From positions 1-45,990 of the forward strand of contig JABSQW010000075.1 of the NCBI GenBank assembly GCA_013215605.1: DNA of 45,990 nucleotides, given 5' to 3'. Within the stretch, counting starts at the first letter, position 1. Each line of letters starts with the position of its first letter. This DNA comes from Myxococcales bacterium (GTDB lineage: Bacteria > Myxococcota_A > UBA9160 > SMWR01). Of this stretch, positions 16,065 through 23,289 are shown piece after piece. Below the pieces are notes generated by a model. That model made no database searches. It saw nothing but the letters and a program-made list of their open reading frames with translations, and was not told the origin of the DNA. The translations under genes and the position numbers were made by a program.

Positions 16065-17158
16065 GGGCGATCGCTTCCCTGCGACGCAATTCCGGAGAGC
16101 AGCGGCGCGAGGGCTTCTCGGTGGTCCGACAGCCACTGGAAGACGTCGGTCAGGAGTTCCCCGATGCTCCGCTTCGGCGCCCAGCCGGTTTCGGCGATCG
16201 CGCGGCGGTTGTCGGTCACGTAGTAGGGGATGTCGGACGGGTGGGTCGTGGGGTCGCTCCCGAGGTCGAGCGTGCGCCCCGTAGCCTCCTCACAGAGCTG
16301 GGTGAGCTCCCGAAGCGACACGCTGTTGTCGGCCCCGCCACCCACGGCCAGCACGCGGCCCTGGTGAGGGGTCGGATCGGCGAGCTGGAGGGCGACGAGA
16401 TCGAAGAGGTCGTCGGCGTGGAGGACGTCGCGCACCTGTGCGCCGTCACCGCCGAAGCCCTTGTACCCGAGGTCGCCGCCGAAGAAATGCCGGGCGGCCC
16501 AGAGCGTGAGGAATCCCTGGTCGACCTTGCCCATCTGCCAGGGACCGGCGATGACCCCGCAGCGGTTCACAATGGCGCGCAGACCGTACATGTCCGCGTA
16601 CTCCTCGATCAGGTGCTCGGAGCAGAGTTTCGTGGCGCCGTAGAGCGAGCGGCTTCCGGCCATCGGAAAGTCGAGCGAGATGCCGTGCTTGGACCACCCC
16701 GGGCCGCTGGCGTCGTCCGCGATGACGAGGCGGTCGCCGCGGCGTTCGAAGGGCAGGTCTCGCAGCGGGGCGATCGGGTAGACGCGACTCGTCGATAGGA
16801 AGATCACACCGGCGTCGACCGTACGCGCGCGCTCGAGGCAGTTGATCGTACCGACGAGGTTCGTCTGGATCAGGTAGCGGGCGCCGGTGTCGTAGCCGGC
16901 CTGTACGCTCGGCTCGGCCGAGCACTCGAGGAGCCAGTCGATGGGCCCGACCGCGTCGAGGTCTTCGGGGTTGCGGATGTCGCCGTGAATGAAATCGACA
17001 CCGCCGTCGCGGAGCCTCGGCAAGGTGAGCTCACTGCCCCGCCGCTTGAGGTTGTCGAGGGCGATGACCTGGCAATCGACGCGCGTGCGCTTGAGGGACA
17101 GCGCGAGCGTGGAGCCGACGAATCCCGCCCCCCCCGTCACCAGAATCCGCTCAGGCAT
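16061..17158 (-). CDS. SDR NAD-dependent sugar-nucleotide epimerase/dehydratase
   Basis: The 365-residue protein has all the usual extended SDR marks: [11 protein letters not shown], Asp after strand 2 ([11 protein letters not shown]), STSRVY at the active-site Ser/Thr, and SLYGATK with Tyr 173 and Lys 177. It resembles CDP-paratose/tyvelose-type or UDP-sugar epimerases; the exact substrate cannot be told. It precedes and overlaps by 4 bp a second SDR that has Phe at the catalytic Tyr place. It is cytoplasmic, and its product would feed the glycosyltransferases of the locus. ATG 17158 was chosen because [10 protein letters not shown] places the fold at the N-terminus; the frame stays open to 17281 without coding character. 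Confidence 0.87.
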   Translation of the reverse strand: MPERILVTGGAGFVGSTLALSLKRTRVDCQVIALDNLKRRGSELTLPRLRDGGVDFIHGDIRNPEDLDAVGPIDWLLECSAEPSVQAGYDTGARYLIQTNLVGTINCLERARTVDAGVIFLSTSRVYPIAPLRDLPFERRGDRLVIADDASGPGWSKHGISLDFPMAGSRSLYGATKLCSEHLIEEYADMYGLRAIVNRCGVIAGPWQMGKVDQGFLTLWAARHFFGGDLGYKGFGGDGAQVRDVLHADDLFDLVALQLADPTPHQGRVLAVGGGADNSVSLRELTQLCEEATGRTLDLGSDPTTHPSDIPYYVTDNRRAIAETGWAPKRSIGELLTDVFQWLSDHREALAPLLSGIASQGSDRP

Positions 17159-17282
17159 GCCGTATTCTGCTCTCGTCTCGCGAGGGGGTTGGGGGAGGTG
17201 GGGTTCTGCTGTTCCGTCATCCGCCGATTGGCCAAAAAGAATAGCGGGCCGGCCGGGCGTCTGGGGGCGGGCCGAGGTCACC

Positions 17283-17402
17283 GTGGTCTTCCATTCGCTC
17301 TCGTTCGTGCTGTTCTTCGCGGTCGTCCTCGTCGTTCACCTCGCGGCGCGTCGCCTTGCGCGGGCGGAAGCGGTTGGGGCCCGGCGCGCGCTCCTGCGGT
17401 GG
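17283..17402 (+). pseudogene. Apparent 5' remnant of an MBOAT (AlgI-like) acyltransferase gene
   Basis: GTG 17283, with GAGG at 17274-17277 as a good ribosome site, starts VVFHSLSFVLFFAVVLVVHL and about 18 more residues. This pattern (MxFxSxxFxxFF, then a hydrophobic helix and a basic turn) is that of the first segment of MBOAT O-acyltransferases such as AlgI. The likeness stops near 17400, just where the antisense sulfatase-like gene ends at 17406; the frame then runs on only as antisense of that gene. MBOAT genes usually pair with an SGNH-type partner, and such a gene lies on the same strand at 18881. A broken MBOAT gene is therefore inferred. The match is short and by eye. Confidence 0.45.
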
Positions 17403-17405
17403 GCG

Positions 17406-18809
17406 TCAGTCGGCGTAGCCGAGGGCGCGGAGGCCTTCGAGGGTTTCGGCGTCGAGGCGTTGCGGGGAGACGTCCTCGAGGGCGTCGAGGTGGCTCGCGA
17501 GCCGCTCGGTGTGAGCGACCAGATCGGCGGGGAGCGCAGCGTCGAGCGGCCGCGTTTCGTGCGGATCGTGGTCGACTCGGTAGTTCGCCGCTGCGGACGT
17601 TCGCGAGCGGATCGTCTTCCACGGCCATCGCAGGACCGCGAGCCGCTGCTCCCGGGGAGCCACGTTCTCTTCGAATGGCGGGTCGTGGTGGAGCTCCGCC
17701 ACGAGGTCGCGAGGTGCCAGATTTGCCGACAGGAGATCGCGACCCCGCATGCCGGCGGTGGGCTCCACACCGGCTCGCCGGAGCAGCGTCGTCGCCACGT
17801 CGATCAGGTCGACGGGCTCTTCGCGGCGCTCGCCGCGGCGCCCGGATCGGGGGTCGCGGAGGATCAGTGGAACGCGCAGCGATTCGGCGTGGAGCGAAAT
17901 CCCGTGGAACCAACCGCCGTGCTCGCCGAATTCCTCGCCGTGGTCGGATACCACGCAAATGACGCTGTCGCTCCCGTAGCCGCGCGCGGCAAGCGCCTCG
18001 AGCAGCTCTTCGATCGCAGCGTCGACGCTCGCAATCTCGGCGTCGTAGAGGTCGATCAGCCAGCGTCGGTCGCGATCACTGAGCTCGACCTCGCCGCGCG
18101 CCAGGGATTTCAAGAGCGACGACGACGCGAATTCATCCGCGCGGTAACCGGGGTCGCGGGCCAACCGCGCCCGGTGTTCGCTCGGCGGCGAGTACGCGGA
18201 GTGGGGGTCCATGTAGTGGACGTAGAGGAACAGCGGTGCATCGCCAGCGGGTGGCACCCGCTCGAGCACGGCGGCGTTGAGCTCGGGCGCATCGGGTGCC
18301 CTGCGGTAGACCGGTGTGCCCGCGGGGTCGGCATCGGTGAAGATCGCGTTTCCCTCGCCGCGGGTGGCCTTCGAGAGCGCGAACCAGTCGTCGAAGCCCC
18401 GCGCGAGGCCGGCGGGCTCGCTCACGTGGACGAAGTTTCCGGAGACGCCGACCGTTCGGTATCCCGCGTTGCGCAGCAGTTCGGCGAGGGTGGCGACCCC
18501 CGCGCGCAGGGGGCGCTCGAAGGCGGTTGCCCCGTGCTCGCTCGGCCACAGCGAGGTGAACAGGGAGGCCACCGCGGGTCGGGTCCAGGAGCTGGGGGAA
18601 TGGGCGTTCTCGAAGAGCACGCCTTCCCGGGCGAGGCGGTCGAGCGCGGGCGAGGTCGGGCGGTCGTACCCGTAGGCGCCGAGGTGGTCGGCGCGCAGGG
18701 TGTCGATCGTGATCAAGACGATGTCCGGCGGTTGCTCGGGCTCCGCCAGACGGCACCCCAGAGCGAACGCGGCGAGAGCCAGAGCAGTGGCGCAACGGAT
18801 CTCGGGCAC
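17406..18809 (-). CDS. Sulfatase-fold lipoprotein, Thr at nucleophile site
   Basis: The 467-residue protein has a lipoprotein signal (FALGC, Cys 19). The sulfatase-fold motifs are VLITIDTLRADHLG (Asp 36), SSWTRPAV (Thr 76 at the nucleophile place, no PSR), LYVHYMDPHSAY, and CVVSDHGEEFGEHGGW for the late metal site. It ends LRALGYAD like the relatives at 7497 and 20004. Thr makes classical formylglycine activation unlikely; a phosphodiesterase or phosphotransferase on envelope glycan or lipid is inferred. GTG 18809 lies 6 bases after a minus-strand TACGCT, so the message may be leaderless. The 3' end abuts the MBOAT remnant, suggesting this gene arrived by, or marks, the rearrangement that broke it. 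Confidence 0.82.
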   Translation of the reverse strand: MPEIRCATALALAAFALGCRLAEPEQPPDIVLITIDTLRADHLGAYGYDRPTSPALDRLAREGVLFENAHSPSSWTRPAVASLFTSLWPSEHGATAFERPLRAGVATLAELLRNAGYRTVGVSGNFVHVSEPAGLARGFDDWFALSKATRGEGNAIFTDADPAGTPVYRRAPDAPELNAAVLERVPPAGDAPLFLYVHYMDPHSAYSPPSEHRARLARDPGYRADEFASSSLLKSLARGEVELSDRDRRWLIDLYDAEIASVDAAIEELLEALAARGYGSDSVICVVSDHGEEFGEHGGWFHGISLHAESLRVPLILRDPRSGRRGERREEPVDLIDVATTLLRRAGVEPTAGMRGRDLLSANLAPRDLVAELHHDPPFEENVAPREQRLAVLRWPWKTIRSRTSAAANYRVDHDPHETRPLDAALPADLVAHTERLASHLDALEDVSPQRLDAETLEGLRALGYAD

Positions 18810-18815
18810 CGCGAT

Positions 18816-18821
18816 AGCGTA
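18816..18821 (-). promoter_or_regulatory. -10-like TACGCT, 6 nt before GTG 18809
   Basis: On the minus strand ATTACGCT is followed by ATCGCG and the GTG start. It belongs to the same class as the motifs at 11446, 11507, 28466 and 39065. No Shine-Dalgarno is possible in the gap. Confidence 0.4.
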
Positions 18822-18863
18822 ATTCTTCCGAACTTCGTTCGCCTTCGGCTCCGGCCGGGGCGC

Positions 18864-18875
18864 TGTGGTACCACA
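18864..18875. promoter_or_regulatory. 12-bp palindrome TGTGGTACCACA in a divergent gap
   Basis: This is a perfect palindrome five bases before the SGNH gene start, in the 71-bp gap shared with the divergent sulfatase-like gene. It could be an operator or part of the promoter. No regulator gene is present in the window. Confidence 0.3.
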
Positions 18876-18880
18876 CCGGG

Positions 18881-20023
18881 GTGGCGCCGCCCGTTTCGAA
18901 GAGCCCGACCCTGCGCGCTCTGGCGAACACCGCCATCGGTGTCGGCTGTGGCGTGCTCTTCTTCGTGATGATCGAAGGACTGTTCAGCACGTGGATCGCC
19001 CTGGACACGATGTTTCCCCAGGACCGCATCGCCGAGCGTCTCCACACCCGCCACGATCCGTTGCTCGGCTGGGTCAACGTCCCGGATCGCGAGTTTCCCG
19101 ACTTCTACGGCCCTGGGCGGGATCTGAGCATCAACCCTCAGGGCTTCCGCGCCGCGCGCGACGTGTATCCCGCGGATCCGGGCGATCGCATTCGGATGAT
19201 CTGCTCCGGGGACTCGTTTGCGATGGGCTACGGCGTCGGCAATCTCGACACCTGGTGCCACGGCCTCGAGTCGCGGTTGGAAGGGTTGGAAGGGGAAGCT
19301 GTCGAGACCCTCAACATGGGGCAGGGCGGCTACGGGGTCGATCAGGCGTACCTGTGGTTCCGCCGCGACGCCGGCGAACTCGGTCACTCCGTCCACCTGT
19401 TTACGTTCACGACGGGCGACTTCGAGCGAATGCTGTGGGACGAGTTCTCGGGCTACCTGAAGCCCCTCCTCGTCACGGGTGACGGCGGTCTCGTCGTCGC
19501 GAACGAACCACTCCCGGAGCCGGGGATCGCCGATACGCTGCGGCGCACTCCGTTCAAGCTGCTCGCTTTTCGCAGCGTGCAGGGGCTGTTCAGCTTCGGG
19601 AAGTCACTGCGCGACCTCGATGAGCGCCGCGCGATTCGCTCGCGCGAGCAGGCGCGGGTGATCTCGCTGCTGTTCGAGGACCTCGTGGCCATCAACCATC
19701 GGAAGTCGAGCGCGCTGTTCGCGGTGCTGCTCCCGACCGAGGTCGAGGTCACGTCCGGGTCGGCGTCCCCAGAGCGCGCGCATCTGCGCGGCGAGCTTGC
19801 GCGCCTGGGCGTTCCTTTCTGGGATCTCACGGCGGACTTCCGCCGCATCTCCCGCGACGACCTCGCCTCGCACTTCATCCCCGCCGACGATCCGCTGGTG
19901 CGGGACTTCCCGGGCGCGCCGGGCCACTACAACGAAAAGGGCAACGCCTTCGTCGCCGACGTGTTGAGCGCCCGGCTGCGCGCGTCGGGGCTCCTCGGGA
20001 ATCGTGGGCCGGCGGGTTCTTGA
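18881..20023 (+). CDS. SGNH/GDSL-family hydrolase, membrane-anchored
   Basis: The 380-residue protein has one N-terminal membrane span (about 17-38), so it is probably anchored and periplasmic. Block I is MICSGDSFAMGYGVG, with Ser 112 as nucleophile. NMGQGGYGVDQ gives the Gly/oxyanion part, and GHYNEKGN near the C-terminus gives the catalytic His with acidic residues just before. Such proteins are commonly found beside MBOAT acyltransferases as AlgJ/AlgX-like partners in glycan O-acetylation; here only an MBOAT remnant lies upstream, beyond the inverted sulfatase-like gene. It may act alone as an esterase or use an MBOAT elsewhere. The start is GTG 18881. The 3' end overlaps the next gene by 20 bp. 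Confidence 0.82.
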   Translation: MAPPVSKSPTLRALANTAIGVGCGVLFFVMIEGLFSTWIALDTMFPQDRIAERLHTRHDPLLGWVNVPDREFPDFYGPGRDLSINPQGFRAARDVYPADPGDRIRMICSGDSFAMGYGVGNLDTWCHGLESRLEGLEGEAVETLNMGQGGYGVDQAYLWFRRDAGELGHSVHLFTFTTGDFERMLWDEFSGYLKPLLVTGDGGLVVANEPLPEPGIADTLRRTPFKLLAFRSVQGLFSFGKSLRDLDERRAIRSREQARVISLLFEDLVAINHRKSSALFAVLLPTEVEVTSGSASPERAHLRGELARLGVPFWDLTADFRRISRDDLASHFIPADDPLVRDFPGAPGHYNEKGNAFVADVLSARLRASGLLGNRGPAGS

Positions 20024-21467
20024 GATCCGCCGGGCGTCGGCCCGAGCACGCATCGGGCCCCGGCTCCTCGCGGTCTGCCTGCTCGTCTGCCCGGGGTGCG
20101 ACGTGCCTGAACCTTCGTCCGCGAGCGCTGGCCGCGACGGCCCCCGCCCCGACCTCGTACTGGTGTCGATCGACAGCCTGCGCGCCGATCACGTCGGTTG
20201 CTACGGCTACCCGCACCCCACGACGCCCGCCCTCGACGCGCTCGCCCGGGGTGGGGTCCGGTTCGAGACCGCGACGAGTACGACATCGTGGACGCTGCCC
20301 TCGCATGCCGCGCTCTTCACCGGTCTGCCCGACTCCAGCCACGGCCTCATCGACAACGGTCTGAGCCTCGACGCGGAACACGTCACTCTCGCCGAGACGC
20401 TCCGCGACGCGGGCTACGCAACGGCGGGGTTCTACGGCGGGCCCTACCTGCACCCCACCTTTGGCCTCGCCCAGGGCTTCGACCACTACCAGAGCTGCAT
20501 GGCGGCCTTCGGCGATGCCGCCGCCGGCGACGCGGTGCGAGCCGAGGCGCGCGCGCGCAAGGCGGCGGCTCACGCCGACGTCACCGGGCCGCGCACGCTC
20601 GCGGCGGTGGAGCGATTCCTCGCCCAGCGCGACGAACGGCCCGTCTTCCTGTTCGTTCACCTCTGGGACGTCCACTACGACTACATCCCGCCGCCCGGCT
20701 ACGCGCGCCGCTTCGACCCCGACTACACGGGGACGCTCACCGGCGTCGGCGTCATGCGCAATCCGCGCATCCGCCGGGGAATGCCCGCCCGCGACCTGGC
20801 CCATCTGGTCGCGCTCTACGACGCCGAGGTCCGCTTCACGGATGACGTGCTCGGTCGCATCCTCGCGGCCGTCGAAGCGTCCCCGGGTGCCAGAGGGTCG
20901 GTCGTCGCGGTGACGGCGGACCACGGCGAGGAGTTTCTCGAACACGGGAGCCGCGGTCACGCGCAGACGCTGTTCGACGAGGTGCTGCGGATTCCCCTGG
21001 TCATTCACGCGCCGGGGCGTGTCCCGGCGGGCGTCGTCGTCGAGGAACCGGTTCAGATCCTCGACGTCATGCCGACGCTGCTGGGCCTCGCGGGGGTCGC
21101 CGCGCCAGCGCACGTGCTGGGCCGCGACCTCAGCGCGCTGTGGAGCGGTCGCGTCGGCGCTGTCCCGCCGGCTCTCGCGGAGCTCCACATCGACGATCGC
21201 GAACTTTTCGCGCTGCGGAGCCCCGACGCGAAGTTCCTCGCGTTCCGCGGCGGTGCGTCGTGGTTCGATCTCGGCGCCGATCCCGGCGAGCAGCATCCGC
21301 AGCCGCCCCGCGGAGTTCGCTTCGCCTCGGGGCGCGCGCAGCTGCTCGCCGCCCTCGCCGAGGCGCGCGCAGCGGGCGCCGCCGCGGGCCACCCCGGAGC
21401 GTCTCCGGTCGCACTCGAGGCGGGAGTGCGCGAGCGGCTCGAAGCTCTCGGGTACGTCGAACCCTAG
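20004..21467 (+). CDS. Sulfatase-fold periplasmic protein, Thr at nucleophile site
   Basis: The protein is 487 residues. The N-terminus is basic then hydrophobic (LLAVCLLVCPGC), probably a lipoprotein signal with an imperfect lipobox. Motifs are LVLVSIDSLRADHVG (Asp 57), TSWTLPSH (Thr 97 at the nucleophile place), FLFVHLWDVHYDY and AVTADHGEEFLEHGS. It ends LEALGYVEP. It is nearest in layout to the protein at 17406, and shares the WTLPSH motif with the one at 7497. Reaction and substrate are unknown; a phospho- or sulfo-group on an envelope glycan is inferred. GTG 20004 lies inside the SGNH gene, so the two are co-transcribed. It is convergent with the next gene; no clear hairpin was found in the 99-bp gap. 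Confidence 0.82.
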   Translation: MGRRVLEIRRASARARIGPRLLAVCLLVCPGCDVPEPSSASAGRDGPRPDLVLVSIDSLRADHVGCYGYPHPTTPALDALARGGVRFETATSTTSWTLPSHAALFTGLPDSSHGLIDNGLSLDAEHVTLAETLRDAGYATAGFYGGPYLHPTFGLAQGFDHYQSCMAAFGDAAAGDAVRAEARARKAAAHADVTGPRTLAAVERFLAQRDERPVFLFVHLWDVHYDYIPPPGYARRFDPDYTGTLTGVGVMRNPRIRRGMPARDLAHLVALYDAEVRFTDDVLGRILAAVEASPGARGSVVAVTADHGEEFLEHGSRGHAQTLFDEVLRIPLVIHAPGRVPAGVVVEEPVQILDVMPTLLGLAGVAAPAHVLGRDLSALWSGRVGAVPPALAELHIDDRELFALRSPDAKFLAFRGGASWFDLGADPGEQHPQPPRGVRFASGRAQLLAALAEARAAGAAAGHPGASPVALEAGVRERLEALGYVEP

Positions 21468-21566
21468 TCGGGTGGGGGTTCGGCGGGCGAGTTCGTCTGC
21501 CGGCCTTCCTTCGGATTCGGTTGGCTGAGCGCATCGCACGCGAAGGCCGCTGTCGGGTCCGATCCG

Positions 21567-23186
21567 TCAGGGGCGTCCGCGTTCGAGCACGACGAGGGGG
21601 CGGCTGCCGCGGCCGGCCTCGAGCCGCGTGCGCTCGGCGAATCCGAGCACGTGCCACTTCGCGAGCTCCGCGACCGCCTCGGCCTCCACGACCACCACGC
21701 GGATCTCGCGTGGCTGCCGATCGAGCGTCGCGTCGAAGCGATCGGCGGGCAGCCAACGCCACGCGGGGTCCATCACCATCCGGAAGTAGAGGTTCGACGC
21801 GTAGTCGGGATCGCCGGGGAGGCGGACCCGCACGGGGCGCCCGGCGTGCGCGGCGAGGCGCGGCGCGAGTTCGCGGATGCCGTCGAAGGGCCGCCAGATC
21901 TCCTCACTGCGCGGCTCGTAGACGCGCGCGAGGTGGATCTGCGTCTCGAGCGACAGCAGCGACAGGATCACTCCGAGCGCCAGCGGAAAGGCAAACCCGT
22001 GGCCCGCTGCCTCGCGCACGCCGCGCACCGCGAACGCCGCGTAGCAGGGGATCAGCGCGAGGGTGTAACGGCCCTCGGGAAACGACACGGTGAGGAAGAC
22101 GAGTGCGAACGCCGCCACCACCGACGCGGCGAGGCGCGCCTGGGGCTCGTGCGCCCGCAGCCCCGCGACCGCCCCGAACGCCATCACCGGGAGGAGACCG
22201 AGGAAGCCGGCGTGATGGGCGTTCAGCGTCCACCAGGTGTCGCTGCGGGTCGGGTCGCCGAGGTCGTCCACGAGGAACAGGAAGTGCTGGTTTGCCCACT
22301 TCAGGAGCTTGTCCGTCGGGTCGACGCCGGTGAGCTGCGCGATTCCGATGCTGGCGCTGCGCTCCCCCTGGAAGCGCAGCACGCGTTCGGCGAAACCCAG
22401 CGCGGAGCCGTCGTAGGCGAGGCCGAGTCCCAGCGTGAGCAGCGCGGCGAGGGCGACGGCGGAGCCGACGGCCAGGTAGATGCGCCAATTGCGCCGCGCC
22501 GCAGCGAGTCGGCCGCTCGACGCGAAGGCGAACAGCAGGGCGAAGGGAAGTGCGGCGAGGGGCGGGTAGGGGTTCGCGACGAAGAGCGCCACGAGCAACG
22601 TGGCGGCCACGAGCCAGCGTCGCTGCCGCGATTCCGAGTAGCGCAGGGCCGCCGCCATCACCCCCCAGAAGAGCGCGTGTGCGAACAGGTAGAACGACGC
22701 TCCGGTGCGGGTGAACAGGAGCATCGACGGGTGGACGATCGAGATCCCCACGATGGCGAGTCGCTCGGGTGTTGCGCCGGTCTGCCCGGGGGTGAGGGCG
22801 ACCGCGGCGAGCCCACAGCCGGTCACCGCGAAGAGCACTGCGAGCACCGTCAGCAGCGACTCGACGTCGTGCCGTGCGATTCCCAGCCATCGCTGCAGCG
22901 CGCTGATCGGTAGGGAGTACGAGAGGCGCTGGGCCGCCCAGTCGCCGCGGTAGGCGTCCTGATACTCGCGGGCGCCCTCGAAGCTGGCGTCGTAGTCCCC
23001 GCGAAAGGTCAGATCGTTGACGAAGATGCCCTGCGAGGCGTCATCCGGGTCGAAGAGGCGCGGGTAGTCGACCGGTGCCGGGAGGAGCGCCAGACCGCAC
23101 GCGATCAGACCCAGCAGGACGACCACGCGAGGCGCGCCCGCACGAGTGGCGAGGGACCAGCGGTCGTTCGGGAACCCAGCCTGCAC
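21567..23186 (-). CDS. Polytopic membrane protein, probable GT-C glycosyltransferase
   Basis: The protein is about 539 residues from GTG 23186. After the first span comes YPRLFDPDDASQGIFVNDL, an acidic loop (Asp-Asp) as in GT39-like enzymes. Roughly ten hydrophobic segments follow (SLLTVLAVLFAV, LLVALFVANPYPPLAALPFAL and others), then a soluble C-terminal part of about 110 residues. No GT family could be assigned firmly. A periplasm-facing lipid-carrier sugar transferase is inferred from architecture and neighbours. The start is uncertain: TTG 23228 adds 14 residues, and no ribosome site is clear for either. It is divergent from the next gene and may share its promoter region. Confidence 0.7.
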   Translation of the reverse strand: MQAGFPNDRWSLATRAGAPRVVVLLGLIACGLALLPAPVDYPRLFDPDDASQGIFVNDLTFRGDYDASFEGAREYQDAYRGDWAAQRLSYSLPISALQRWLGIARHDVESLLTVLAVLFAVTGCGLAAVALTPGQTGATPERLAIVGISIVHPSMLLFTRTGASFYLFAHALFWGVMAAALRYSESRQRRWLVAATLLVALFVANPYPPLAALPFALLFAFASSGRLAAARRNWRIYLAVGSAVALAALLTLGLGLAYDGSALGFAERVLRFQGERSASIGIAQLTGVDPTDKLLKWANQHFLFLVDDLGDPTRSDTWWTLNAHHAGFLGLLPVMAFGAVAGLRAHEPQARLAASVVAAFALVFLTVSFPEGRYTLALIPCYAAFAVRGVREAAGHGFAFPLALGVILSLLSLETQIHLARVYEPRSEEIWRPFDGIRELAPRLAAHAGRPVRVRLPGDPDYASNLYFRMVMDPAWRWLPADRFDATLDRQPREIRVVVVEAEAVAELAKWHVLGFAERTRLEAGRGSRPLVVLERGRP

Positions 23187-23289
23187 GCGGTAGAAAAGTG
23201 TGCGGAATGAGACGGTCGTACGCCACAAGGGGGCCGATCGCAGGAGAATGACCGGCGGAGGCGCGCGCGGCCGCTATGGTGTTTCGCCG

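Noticed and set aside
16989-18968. 659-codon plus-strand frame across the sulfatase-like gene
   Set aside because: Only the stretch from 17283 to about 17400 looks like protein (MBOAT start); the rest is antisense of real genes, so it is listed as a remnant only.
19875-21539. 554-codon open frame on the minus strand
   Set aside because: It is the shadow of the sulfatase-like gene at 20004; charged low-complexity translation.
21468-21566. Search for a terminator between convergent genes
   Set aside because: No stem longer than five pairs with a sensible loop was found by eye.
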